Shown here: positions 15,953-24,292 of the stretch, one piece after another | Layout of the letters: every line of letters begins with the position of its first letter | How positions within the stretch are numbered: the stretch's first letter is position 1 | Origin: Gluconobacter sp. P1C6_b | Lineage (GTDB): Bacteria > Pseudomonadota > Alphaproteobacteria > Acetobacterales > Acetobacteraceae | Length of the DNA stretch: 64,000 nucleotides | Direction: 5' to 3' | Assembly (NCBI RefSeq): GCF_018811945.1 | Contig: NZ_JACRVU010000011.1 | Span: forward strand, 44,690-108,689 | Notes under the pieces: model-generated | The model's database searches: none | Seen by the model: only the letters and a program-made list of their open reading frames with translations | Told to the model about the DNA's origin: nothing | Translations under genes and position numbers: made by a program

Positions 15953-17103
15953 GACTGTGGTCCAGTGGCTGCGGGGGTGGAAAAGCGGGTGGGGTCGAAG
16001 GCGCTCAGGTCCGGGTTGCCGCCCAGGATCCGCTCGGCGAGCAGTCGGCCCATATACGGGCCGCTCGTAAAGCCGGAATGGACGCAGCCGACGACAAAGG
16101 CATCGTCATCTGGAGTCAGCGCGCCGATCAGGGGCATGGCGTCCGGCGTTTCGGATTCGAGGCCGAGCCAGACACGCAGGACCTGCGCTTCGTCGAGGCG
16201 CGGGACAACATACTGGGCCAGACGGACATTGCCGCGCAGGTTTTCGGGAATGACGCGGGTGCCGCCCTGATGAATGTTGCCTTCGCCCTGCCAGCCGCCG
16301 CCGATCAGCACGCTGCCATTGGCGAACTGCTTGAGGGACAGCAGGCCATTGGCAATGCTCAGGACACTCCCCATGACGGGAGGAAGCGTTTCCGTGACGA
16401 CGAGCTGGTTGATGAGACAGCGGATCGGAATGTTGTATCCAAGCCACCCCAGCATTTTTTCGAGCCATGCTCCGGTGCTGAGCACGATCCTGCGGCCATG
16501 CACGGGCCGGGCGCGACTGGAAACCCGGACGTCATAGCCGCCGCCAGTGGCGGGGGTAATGGTCTCGACCGGACTGTTTTCGATGATCGTGACGCCGGCC
16601 TGCCGGAGCGCACGGGCATAGGCTCCCCCGACGCGGTAGGTCGGGATATGGCCGTCCAGCGCACAATAGGCAGCGGCGCGGAGGGCCGGATTTACGCCCG
16701 GTTCGATCCGGACTGCCTCTTTGGGAGAGACCACCTCGATGGGGGCTCCCATGTCCTGCCTGACCCGTGCGCGCTGGCGCAGAAGCTCTTCTTCGGCTTC
16801 GGTGAAGGCCATCGAAAGCCCTGGTGTCGCCAGGGCCCCTACGTCTTCCCCAAGCCAGTTGGCACTGTCGAGCCACATTTCCCGGCCGCGGATGGCATGG
16901 GGAATGAGCTGGGCTCGGGTCATGTGCAGGGTCAGGGTGCCTGCGTTGACGCCGGATGCCGCCCGGAACATATCCTGCCTGTCGACCAGGGCCACCTTCT
17001 GGCCGCCGCGCGCGAGGAAAAGCGCGGTCGTGGCGCCCATGACGCCGGCACCCACGATGACCGTATCGAAGACGTCCGGTCTGGTCTGCAGGGCGGGGGT
17101 CAT
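15949..17103 (-). CDS. FAD-dependent amino-acid/opine dehydrogenase subunit, HcnC/OoxB-like (module 1)
   Basis: The 384-residue DAO-family flavoprotein starts with the dinucleotide-binding fold (VFDTVIVGAGVMGATTALFL) and the RDMF-like FAD segment. It has the conserved GGQKVALVDRQ strand and a C-terminal GLESETPDAMPLIG block typical of glycine/sarcosine/opine oxidases. It would oxidise the substrate C-N bond and pass electrons to the iron-sulfur partners. The start at 17103 overlaps the upstream subunit stop (ATGA), which implies fixed stoichiometry. The protein has no signal peptide. Confidence 0.85.
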   Translation of the reverse strand: MTPALQTRPDVFDTVIVGAGVMGATTALFLARGGQKVALVDRQDMFRAASGVNAGTLTLHMTRAQLIPHAIRGREMWLDSANWLGEDVGALATPGLSMAFTEAEEELLRQRARVRQDMGAPIEVVSPKEAVRIEPGVNPALRAAAYCALDGHIPTYRVGGAYARALRQAGVTIIENSPVETITPATGGGYDVRVSSRARPVHGRRIVLSTGAWLEKMLGWLGYNIPIRCLINQLVVTETLPPVMGSVLSIANGLLSLKQFANGSVLIGGGWQGEGNIHQGGTRVIPENLRGNVRLAQYVVPRLDEAQVLRVWLGLESETPDAMPLIGALTPDDDAFVVGCVHSGFTSGPYMGRLLAERILGGNPDLSAFDPTRFSTPAATGPQS

Positions 17104-18521
17104 AGCGGGGCCGCCTTTGGAAGGGGAATGTCGGAATAGGCGAAGGTCCCGGTCACGGCTGTGAGGGGGAGGGGGAAGAAGGGCATCCGGGCTGTGAAAC
17201 TCCCCGCTTCTTCTGGAGTGTTGCCACAGGCCGCCGTTAGCAGGCCCCGGGCGCTGTCCTCGCACATCCGGCCCTGACAGGGCCCCATGCCGCAGCGTGT
17301 CCAGGCCTTGAGCTGGTTCAGGTCTTCGGCTCCGGCCTCGATGGCGGAGCGCAGGGTCGCGGCCTTTACCCGCTCACAGCGGCAGACGATTGTCTCATTC
17401 TGAAGATGGGTCGGGATGGCGCTCCCGGCGTTCATCAGGGGAAGCATCTGGCGGGAGACGGCTTCGAGACGACGAAGCTGCCGCCGGGGCGCACGTGTCA
17501 GGGTCTCGTAGGTTCGGGCGGAGATTACACCCCGGTCCTGAGCAATGGCATGGGCTGTGATCAGGCCCCGCAGACGGGCCACGGCCATGCCCCGGATGCC
17601 TGCGGCGTCGCCCGTGACGTAAAGATCGGGGCGGCTGGTACGGCCTGCGGCATCCGTAACGGGTTCGAGGTAACCGCCGGCGGGATCATGACGGTGCTGG
17701 ACACCGGCCGTGCGTGTGATGAGGGTGGTCGGCTTGAGCCCATATCCGCAGGCTGCGGCCTCGGCAGCATAGACGTGGCGGCGCTCGGGATGATCCATTT
17801 CGCTGACGGTCAGGAGAAGGCCGGTTTCCGTTTCCTGTGCCGCCGAAATGTGGGCGCGGTGGTGGATCGGAATGCCGGCTTTCCGAAGACGCAGCATCCA
17901 GCGTGTGGCCTGCGTCAGGCGTGCCGGATCCAGAGAAAGCATGGCGCCGAGACGGAACCAGTCGGAGCGGTGGCCTGCATCCACGATGGCGACGACCTTG
18001 CCGCCCAGTTCAAGCACCTGATGGGCGACCGAGAACAGGAGTGGCCCCGATCCAGCCACGACGACGGTCTGGCCGGGCAGGGTCCCGCCGTTGCGCATCA
18101 GGATGCTGGCGCCCGCGAGCCCGGTGATGCGGGGTGTGGTCCAGCCCTGAAACGGAAGAAAACGCTCGGTGGCACCATTCGCGACGACGACGGTCGACGG
18201 GGGAAGCTGATCGATGCCGCCCGGCCCGATCAGGTCGAGGGTCAGGGTGGAAGACAGTCCCCAGACGCGGGTGGAAAACCGGACATCCACCGGGGATGCG
18301 GCCAGTTTCTGGCGCAGGGCATCGCCGCCAGAAAATTCGTGATTGGGGGGAACCGTCTGGCGGGCATAGGGTGAGGGCGCGCGGAAGATCTGACCGCCCG
18401 CAGCCGGCTGTTCGTCAATCAGGGTGACAGGAAAGCCGTGTCGGGAGAGCGCAATGGCGGATGTCGCACCGGCGATGCCTCCACCGATGACGGTGACGGG
18501 GGAGAAATCAGGACTGGACAT
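17100..18521 (-). CDS. FAD/NAD(P)-fold dehydrogenase subunit with BFD-like iron-sulfur domain, HcnB/OoxA-like (module 1)
   Basis: The 473-residue protein has an N-terminal FAD-binding fold (VTVIGGGIAGATSAIAL), an internal second nucleotide-binding motif (VVVAGSGPLLFSVA) and a C-terminal bacterioferredoxin-like domain. In that domain C380-x-C382 and C415-x4-C420 form the expected cysteine set. This is the larger subunit of HcnABC-type cyanide synthase, opine oxidases and D-hydroxyproline dehydrogenase. It overlaps the ferredoxin-like subunit gene by 14 bases. Confidence 0.88.
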   Translation of the reverse strand: MSSPDFSPVTVIGGGIAGATSAIALSRHGFPVTLIDEQPAAGGQIFRAPSPYARQTVPPNHEFSGGDALRQKLAASPVDVRFSTRVWGLSSTLTLDLIGPGGIDQLPPSTVVVANGATERFLPFQGWTTPRITGLAGASILMRNGGTLPGQTVVVAGSGPLLFSVAHQVLELGGKVVAIVDAGHRSDWFRLGAMLSLDPARLTQATRWMLRLRKAGIPIHHRAHISAAQETETGLLLTVSEMDHPERRHVYAAEAAACGYGLKPTTLITRTAGVQHRHDPAGGYLEPVTDAAGRTSRPDLYVTGDAAGIRGMAVARLRGLITAHAIAQDRGVISARTYETLTRAPRRQLRRLEAVSRQMLPLMNAGSAIPTHLQNETIVCRCERVKAATLRSAIEAGAEDLNQLKAWTRCGMGPCQGRMCEDSARGLLTAACGNTPEEAGSFTARMPFFPLPLTAVTGTFAYSDIPLPKAAPL

Positions 18522-18759
18522 AGGGCGTGACGGTCATGTTCGGGAGGACGGGAGCCTTGCAGGCATAGGCGACGGCGCCGTCGATGCGGACGCGGCATTC
18601 CTGGCAGCTGCCCATGAAGCAGAAGGCGCCGCGTGGTGTGCCATCGACGCCGGACTGGCCGAGTTCCGTGATTCCGGCGCGTCTGAGGGCCGCTGCAACC
18701 GGTTCTCCCTCGATGCCTTCGATGGCCTGGCTCAGGAAGGTGAAGGTGACGGATTGCAT
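18508..18759 (-). CDS. Small (2Fe-2S)-binding dehydrogenase subunit, HcnA-like (module 1)
   Basis: The 83-residue protein has a plant-ferredoxin-like cysteine pattern: C47-x4-C52-x2-C55-x11-C67 (AFCFMGSCQECRV, then YACKAP). It supplies the electron-transfer cluster of the three-subunit dehydrogenase. It is the first gene of the leftward operon (HcnA, HcnB, HcnC, DapA-like, GntR, hydantoinase order). It is divergent from the ABC-transporter genes starting at 18899, and the gap holds a candidate GntR site. Confidence 0.88.
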   Translation of the reverse strand: MQSVTFTFLSQAIEGIEGEPVAAALRRAGITELGQSGVDGTPRGAFCFMGSCQECRVRIDGAVAYACKAPVLPNMTVTPYVQS

Positions 18760-18810
18760 CTTGTTTCCTATCGGGATCGGTCCGGAGAAGAAATTTCTTT
18801 TAAAGGGTTT

Positions 18811-18835
18811 TCTATCGTATACAGAACGTATATCT
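18811..18835. promoter_or_regulatory. Candidate GntR/FCD operator between divergent operons
   Basis: The AT-rich centre of the gap contains TATCGTATACAGAACGTA with a nine-base match, TCGTATACA, to the site at 27947-27955. The core GTATAC is palindromic, as expected for FCD-type GntR operators. It could control both the dehydrogenase operon and the transporter operon. Confidence 0.45.
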
Positions 18836-18898
18836 GAATTAGATCAGTGATCGGGCAACCGCAACCCCAAAGTCGCACAGCATGCAGGGAAACCTTTC

Positions 18899-19699
18899 TT
18901 GAGAGCGAATTGGAACAGTCTGTTGCTGGGGTTCTGCGCTGTTTCCGGTGTCCTGTGGGGCGGGGGAGCAGGAGCGAGGGACAGTGCCGCCATCCGGGCG
19001 AGCGGGCACATCAATATCGGTGTGGAACCCGGGCTGCCTCCGCTTGGGGAATATGACGATCACAACGAACTCGTGGGATATGATGTCGATATCGGTCGGG
19101 AGATTGCCCGGGGCATGGGTGTCGAGCCGCGTTTCGTGACGCTCGCTTCCAGCGGACGCATTCCCTATCTGATGGCCGGGAAGGTCGATATCGTTCTCGG
19201 CGGTCTGACACTGACGCCCGGTCGCGCGGAGGTCATCGCGTTTTCGCGTCCCCTGTATTCCGAGCAGTTTGCGGTTATCACTCCCGGGGATCGGGGCATC
19301 ACATCCTTTGCGGATCTTGAATCGGGCGCGCATCGCCTGATCGAGGTGCGGGGTTCAACGGCGGTTGCGTATCTGCAGCAGCGCGTTCCCAGGGCGCCGA
19401 TGCTGCTTCTGGAAAGCTATGCCGATGCCATCCGGGCTCTGGCCCAGGGACGCGGCGATGCGATGGTGGATGTCATTGAGTATGTCGGCCATTACCTGCC
19501 GTCCCAACCCCAGGTTCACTGGCGGATCATTCGGGGATTTGCGCCACCGGTAGGGGACGACTGCATCGGCATGACGCGGCAGGATGTGGCGTTGCGCGGG
19601 GATGTGAACCGTATTCTCGACGCGATGGAGCATGACGGACGCCTGCAGCAGATCCATCGCCGGTGGTTCGACCCGGTCGTGGCGGAACGCGCGCCATGA
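18899..19699 (+). CDS. Polar amino-acid ABC transporter, periplasmic substrate-binding protein (system 1)
   Basis: The 266-residue protein has a signal peptide (hydrophobic LLLGFCAVSGVLWGGGAGA) and the bacterial SBP_bac_3 fold. Its family marks are INIGVEPGLPPLGEYD near the mature start, VGYDVDIGREIARGMG, and the VDIVLGGLTLTPGR hinge segment. The start is TTG at 18899, with AGGGA nine bases upstream. Its stop overlaps the first permease gene (ATGA). It would capture an amino acid or amino-acid conjugate for the module 1 enzymes. Confidence 0.87.
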   Translation: MRANWNSLLLGFCAVSGVLWGGGAGARDSAAIRASGHINIGVEPGLPPLGEYDDHNELVGYDVDIGREIARGMGVEPRFVTLASSGRIPYLMAGKVDIVLGGLTLTPGRAEVIAFSRPLYSEQFAVITPGDRGITSFADLESGAHRLIEVRGSTAVAYLQQRVPRAPMLLLESYADAIRALAQGRGDAMVDVIEYVGHYLPSQPQVHWRIIRGFAPPVGDDCIGMTRQDVALRGDVNRILDAMEHDGRLQQIHRRWFDPVVAERAP

Positions 19700-20355
19700 C
19701 GGGGCTGGATTTCCGTCCCGTTTTTGCGCGGTTGCCGTTTCTTCTGGGGGGTGTCGGCGTGACGGTCCTGATTGCGGGGCTGGCCTTCGTGTTCGGTCTG
19801 TTGCTGGCGGTCGGGCTGGCTGTGCTGCGCTTTGAAAATCAGGGGATCTGGCGCAGGTTTAGCCGCAGCTACAGCACGGCCCTGACCAACACGCCGCAGC
19901 TTTCGCAGATTTTCGCGGTCTTTTACTGTCTGCCGCTGATGGGGCTGATGGTCTCGCCGTTTCTGTCGGTCGTGATCGGGATGACGCTCAATGCGGCGGC
20001 CTATCTGGCGGATATTCTCGGGGCTGGCATGGCGCGGGTGCCGCCGGTCTATCATGAGGTTGCGCTGACGCTGGGGCTGAACCGGCGTCAGACCTATCTG
20101 CGGGTGATCCTGCCCTATGCGGGGCGCACGATGTTTCCGGCGCTGGCCAATCATTTCCAGATCATGATCCTGGGCAGTGCGATGGCATCCATTTTCGGCG
20201 TCGAGGATCTGACCGGCCGGGCCTACGATATCGGATCGACAACGTTCCGGATTCTTGAGGTCATGCTCGTGACGGGCGGTCTGTATGCCGTGCTGTCCTT
20301 TGCTCTGACCGGCGTGTTTGCCCTGTGCCGCCGGACGATGGAGCGGATGGTATGA
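19696..20355 (+). CDS. Polar amino-acid ABC transporter permease (system 1, HisM/HisQ family)
   Basis: The 219-residue inner-membrane protein has about five hydrophobic segments. The permease coupling motif appears around AAYLADILGAGMARVPPVYHE, followed by the LGLNRRQTYLRVILPYA stretch that docks to the ATPase. Its start overlaps the binding-protein stop and its stop overlaps the second permease start, so the two permeases are coupled and likely form a heterodimer. Confidence 0.87.
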   Translation: MTGLDFRPVFARLPFLLGGVGVTVLIAGLAFVFGLLLAVGLAVLRFENQGIWRRFSRSYSTALTNTPQLSQIFAVFYCLPLMGLMVSPFLSVVIGMTLNAAAYLADILGAGMARVPPVYHEVALTLGLNRRQTYLRVILPYAGRTMFPALANHFQIMILGSAMASIFGVEDLTGRAYDIGSTTFRILEVMLVTGGLYAVLSFALTGVFALCRRTMERMV

Positions 20356-21005
20356 TCGCGTTTTCGCATTATGACATCGCGCTTCTGCTGCAGGCGATGG
20401 CCCGCACGGTCGAGCTGTCGCTGGGCGGCGGTCTTCTCGGGATTGCCGGGGCGATCATCCTGACGGCGCTGCGGCTGTCGGAGCTGCGCTATATGTTTCC
20501 GCTGCGGATGCTGGCAGTGCTTTATGTGCAGACCATCCGTCGCATTCCGTTCATCGTGACGCTGTATATCGTCTTTTTCTGCGCGGGCATGATGGGTGTG
20601 GACGTGTCGGCGACCATTGTGGCGATCTGTTCCATCGGACTGATTGCAGCGGCCTATCTCTGCGAGATCGTGCATGGTGGCGTGAAGACGGTTCCAGTGG
20701 AACAGGTCGAGGCGGCGCTGGTGCTGAACCTGCCGCTCTGGGCGCGGTGGCGCTACGTGATCGGCCCGCAGGCGATGTCCGCCATCGTGCCGCCGGCCGT
20801 GGGATATCTGGTTCTGTTCATCAAGGACACGGCGCTGGCCTCGCAGATCGGGGTTGTGGAGCTGAGTCAGGCGGGAGTGATCCTGTCCAACCGCGGGCTG
20901 CCCTCGGCGCAGGTCTTCTGCGCGGTTCTGCTGCTTTATTTCGCCATTTCCTATCCGCTGACCTGCCTGAGCCGCCTGCTGGAGAAACGCATTGCCGTAC
21001 ATTGA
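20352..21005 (+). CDS. Polar amino-acid ABC transporter permease (system 1)
   Basis: The second permease of the system has 217 residues. It shows the family coupling region AAYLCEIVHGGVKTVPVEQ and the following ARWRYVIGPQAMSAIVPP. The start at 20352 is fixed by an ATGA overlap with the preceding gene. It overlaps the downstream ATPase gene by 14 bases. Confidence 0.87.
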   Translation: MIAFSHYDIALLLQAMARTVELSLGGGLLGIAGAIILTALRLSELRYMFPLRMLAVLYVQTIRRIPFIVTLYIVFFCAGMMGVDVSATIVAICSIGLIAAAYLCEIVHGGVKTVPVEQVEAALVLNLPLWARWRYVIGPQAMSAIVPPAVGYLVLFIKDTALASQIGVVELSQAGVILSNRGLPSAQVFCAVLLLYFAISYPLTCLSRLLEKRIAVH

Positions 21006-21765
21006 TGTCCGCGACGTCTGCGTTCGCCACGGGAAGAACGAGACCCTGCGTCATGCCGGGTTCGAGGCCGAGCGCGGGGAAATCGTGAGTTTCATCGGGC
21101 CGTCTGGCTCGGGCAAGACCACGTTCCTGCGCACCCTGATCGGGCTGCAGCCGGTCTGGCAGGGACAGATGGGCGTTGAGGGGCGGATTGTGGACATGGC
21201 CGCTCCGGCCTCGGCGCGCATCCTGCGGGAGCAGGCGGCGATCGTGTTCCAGCAGTACGGGCTGTTCGGTCACATGTCGGTTCTGCGGAATCTGACGCTG
21301 GCGCCAACGGTCGTGGCGAAGCGCTCGCGCCGGGATGCCGAGCATGAGGCCCGGGCGCTGCTGGAGCGGCTGGGTCTGGCGAACAAGGCGGATATGCTGC
21401 CTGCCGACCTGTCCGGCGGACAGAAGCAGCGTGTGGCGATTGCGCGTGCGCTCATGCTCCGGCCTTCGCTGCTTCTGCTGGATGAGCCGACATCGGCTCT
21501 CGATCCGCACAAGGTGCGCGATGTCGGTGTGCTGCTGCGCGATCTGGCGCAGGACGGCATGACGATCGTTCAGGTTTCCCACGCGATGAATGTCGTTTCA
21601 TCGCTGTCCGACAGAATCGTCCTTCTGGAGGATGGTCAGGTCAGGGCTGTCGGAAAGGGTCGTGGATGTGCGGCGCAGCAGCCGGATATCGCGGCGTTCA
21701 TGAATACCCATGGCGGTGATGCCGCAGCGGATCCAGCCGGCTTGCGGCCGGACCCGGAACATTGA
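20992..21765 (+). CDS. Polar amino-acid ABC transporter ATP-binding protein (system 1)
   Basis: The 257-residue ATPase has Walker A GPSGSGKTT, signature DLSGGQKQR, Walker [14 protein letters not shown] and the switch His in VSHAMN. The start is TTG at 20992 with GGAG seven bases upstream, inside the permease gene. The last 25 residues are Ala/Pro/Asp-rich and unlike the core family. The second DapA-like gene follows after 14 bases, so the transporter and module 2 are probably one transcript. Confidence 0.9.
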   Translation: MPYIDVRDVCVRHGKNETLRHAGFEAERGEIVSFIGPSGSGKTTFLRTLIGLQPVWQGQMGVEGRIVDMAAPASARILREQAAIVFQQYGLFGHMSVLRNLTLAPTVVAKRSRRDAEHEARALLERLGLANKADMLPADLSGGQKQRVAIARALMLRPSLLLLDEPTSALDPHKVRDVGVLLRDLAQDGMTIVQVSHAMNVVSSLSDRIVLLEDGQVRAVGKGRGCAAQQPDIAAFMNTHGGDAAADPAGLRPDPEH

Positions 21766-21779
21766 GGAAGGAAAGACCC

Positions 21780-22670
21780 ATGAAGTTTCGTGGAACATAT
21801 ACCGTCATGATCACGCCGTATGACAGCGAAGGGCGCGTTGATGTCCAGGGGCTGCGGCGCTTCACTGACTGGCAGATCGCCCAGGGTATCGCGGGTCTCA
21901 TCCCGCTGGGATCCACCGGCGAGTTCCTGTCGCTGACGGATGACGAGCGTACGCTCGTTGCGCAGACGGTCATCGAGCAGGCCGCAGGCCGTGTTCCGGT
22001 GTTCATCGGGACGGGCGCCGAGAATACCTATGACGTGATCCGCTATAGTCAGGAAGCCGAGAAGCTTGGGGCGGATGGCGTGATGATCATCCCGCCGTTC
22101 TATTCCACGCCGACGGATGACGAGCTTTTCGTCCATTATCGCCGGGTATCGGATGCAATCGGCCTGCCGATCATGCTCTACAACAACCCCGCCACGGCGA
22201 ATGTGGATCTGAAGCCGGAACTCGTGGCGCGGCTGTCCCATATCGACAACTGCTGCCTGATCAAGGAATCCACGATGGATGTGACCCGCGTGCGGGACAT
22301 TATCCGGCTTTGCGGTGACCGCCTCTCGGTTTTCGGCGGCATCATGGGCTTCGAGAGCTTTCTTGAAGGCGCGATCGGCTGGGTGGCTGTTGCGTCCAAC
22401 GTGGCGCCGCATGTCATGAGCGAGATTTTCAATCTCTGTGACGGTTACAGGGATATCGGCAAGGCACGCGAGATGTATTTCCGCCATGTCCCGCTGATTC
22501 AGTTCGTGGGCGGCCAGGGTTATGTCTCGGGGACGAAAGCCCTGCTGAAGCACATGGGCTTCGATGTGGGTGGTCCGCGCGCGCCGCGTTTGCCGCTGCC
22601 GGCTGAGGATGATGCGCGGGCGCTTCAGATCGTCCGCGATCTGGACCTGCGGTTCGAAGAAAGCGCCTGA
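21780..22670 (+). CDS. DapA-family lyase/deaminase (module 2)
   Basis: The 296-residue protein has a complete DapA-family active site: GSTGE at 44-48, Y134 (IMLYNNP) and Schiff-base K162 (CLIKESTMD). It is closer to canonical dihydrodipicolinate synthase-like proteins than the module 1 copy at 15011-15952, but the dehydrogenase and transporter context argues for a catabolic keto-acid lyase or deaminase. A strong GAGGAAGG precedes the ATG at 21780. A longer start at 21762 is possible but lacks this site. Confidence 0.85.
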   Translation: MKFRGTYTVMITPYDSEGRVDVQGLRRFTDWQIAQGIAGLIPLGSTGEFLSLTDDERTLVAQTVIEQAAGRVPVFIGTGAENTYDVIRYSQEAEKLGADGVMIIPPFYSTPTDDELFVHYRRVSDAIGLPIMLYNNPATANVDLKPELVARLSHIDNCCLIKESTMDVTRVRDIIRLCGDRLSVFGGIMGFESFLEGAIGWVAVASNVAPHVMSEIFNLCDGYRDIGKAREMYFRHVPLIQFVGGQGYVSGTKALLKHMGFDVGGPRAPRLPLPAEDDARALQIVRDLDLRFEESA

Positions 22671-22671
22671 T

Positions 22672-23520
22672 ATGGGGGGCAGCCCTGTATCCTGTCTGAT
22701 CCGGGGGATGGGGCTGCTCTGTGCAGCCCTGACGTTCGGAGCGCAGGCTGCGCCATGCCCGGAGGCGGTCAGCGGGCTGATTTCCTCCGGACATCTGGTC
22801 ATGGCGACCAATCCGACGCTGCCACCCCTGCAATATGTGACGGTGGACGGGCAGATCGCCGGGATGCGGATCGAACTCGGAAACGAGATCGCCCGCAGGC
22901 TCTGCCTGAGGCCGGTTACGCTCTCGACGTCCTTTGCGCAGCTCACGCTTGGACTGCTTGAAAAGCGGTGGGATGTCATCAATACGGGGATGTTCTATAC
23001 CGCCCAGAGGGCGCGTCTGATGGAAATGATCCCCTACGAAATCCAGGCGATCAGCGTTTCCCTGAATGATGATTCTGCATTGCATCCTGCACGGCTCGAG
23101 GATCTGTCAGGATCTTCGATCGGGGTCGAGATGGGCGGGATCGAGGAGCATCATGCCCGGGAGGCCGACAAGGCGCTGCGGGACGCCGGGCGCCCGGGCT
23201 TCGACATAAAGACTTTTCAGAACGTGGGGATCGCATTTGCCGCCCTGCGGGCGCGGCAGGTGACGGCCGTGTTTTCCATCGACGCGGTGGCACGGCGCAA
23301 TGCGCTTCAGGGCGGCGTAAGGCCGGTTCTGAAGGGACTGTATCCCACGCCCGTCGCACTGGCGCTGCGGGACCCGGCTCTGGCGCAGCGATTGGCGGAT
23401 GTTCTGGAAGACATGCGTGAAGACGGAACGCTGGACCGGCTGATGTCGCCTTTTGGCGTTTCGCCCTTTCCCGGACGGATCACGGTCTCAGGGCCGTCCC
23501 ATCCGTCCGACATACACTGA
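22672..23520 (+). CDS. Polar amino-acid ABC transporter substrate-binding protein (system 2)
   Basis: The 282-residue protein has a signal peptide (LIRGMGLLCAALTFGAQAAP) and SBP_bac_3 motifs (LVMATNPTLPPLQYV, then GMRIELGNEIARRL). The start codon at 22672 lies one base after the DapA stop. Mature N-terminal cysteine C24 is not in a lipobox, so it is a soluble periplasmic protein. It pairs with the single permease at 23561 and the ATPase at 27162. Confidence 0.85.
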   Translation: MGGSPVSCLIRGMGLLCAALTFGAQAAPCPEAVSGLISSGHLVMATNPTLPPLQYVTVDGQIAGMRIELGNEIARRLCLRPVTLSTSFAQLTLGLLEKRWDVINTGMFYTAQRARLMEMIPYEIQAISVSLNDDSALHPARLEDLSGSSIGVEMGGIEEHHAREADKALRDAGRPGFDIKTFQNVGIAFAALRARQVTAVFSIDAVARRNALQGGVRPVLKGLYPTPVALALRDPALAQRLADVLEDMREDGTLDRLMSPFGVSPFPGRITVSGPSHPSDIH

Positions 23521-23560
23521 TACGACACACTGATTCGATACACGAGCACGGGGCATCGAC

Positions 23561-24292
23561 ATGCAGATCTGGAGCTGGCACGGCTTCTTCACCTATCTTG
23601 GCAGCCCCTATATTTTCCGCGGGGCGCTCATCACGGTCTACATGACGGCCGTCTCAATGGTGATGGGGTTCCTGCTGGGCCTGTTGATCGCCGTCATGAA
23701 ACGCTCGCAGCGCCGTCTGCTGTCCTGGCCCGCGCGGTTCTATGTCTGGTTTTTCCGGGGTACGCCGCTGCTGGTCCAGCTGGTCGTGATCTATGCCGGA
23801 CTGCCGAAGCTGGACATCCGGCTGAGCGTGATGGCGTGTTCGATCATCGGGCTGACGCTGAATGAGGCAGCGTATCTGGCGGAAATCATTCGTGCGGGTC
23901 TGAATGCCGTGCCAACCGGCCAGATCGCGGCGGCACGGGCGCTGGGTCTGAGTGAGCGGCAGATCGCCTGGCGCATCGCGTTTCCGCAGGCGTTCCGGCT
24001 CATCATCCCGCCGCTGGGCAATTCGGTGAATGGTCTGCTCAAGACGACCAGCGTGACGTCGGTCATTTCCATGGAGGAACTGATGCAGCGCAGCCAGATC
24101 CTGGTGCAGGACCAGTTCATGGTTCTGGAGCTGTTCTCGGTGGCGGCCCTGTATTACCTGCTCATGACGACAGCCTGGGATTTCCTGCAGCGGCGGATTG
24201 AGCATTATGCGGAGCGGCCCTATCGCCGTCAGCAGCAGTCCGTGGCAGTTGATCCCATTGAACTCCCTGTTACGACGCAGGACGCACGCTGA
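23561..24292 (+). CDS. Polar amino-acid ABC transporter permease (system 2)
   Basis: The 243-residue permease has the coupling motif NEAAYLAEIIRAGLNAVPTGQ and the segment AWRIAFPQAFRLIIPPLGN. System 2 has only this one permease gene, so a homodimer is expected. The C-terminal 25 residues form a polar tail. The stop overlaps the start of the fused dehydrogenase gene by one base (TGATG). Confidence 0.88.
   Translation: MQIWSWHGFFTYLGSPYIFRGALITVYMTAVSMVMGFLLGLLIAVMKRSQRRLLSWPARFYVWFFRGTPLLVQLVVIYAGLPKLDIRLSVMACSIIGLTLNEAAYLAEIIRAGLNAVPTGQIAAARALGLSERQIAWRIAFPQAFRLIIPPLGNSVNGLLKTTSVTSVISMEELMQRSQILVQDQFMVLELFSVAALYYLLMTTAWDFLQRRIEHYAERPYRRQQQSVAVDPIELPVTTQDAR

Noticed and set aside
16078..17139. 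Rightward open frame opposite the module 1 flavoprotein
   Set aside because: It lacks any recognisable domain and lies wholly within a conserved gene on the other strand.
15949..18759. Hydrogen cyanide synthase hcnABC
   Set aside because: The subunit plan is the same, but transporter, DapA, hydantoinase and GntR neighbours fit amino-acid catabolism. The family is used by several dehydrogenases.
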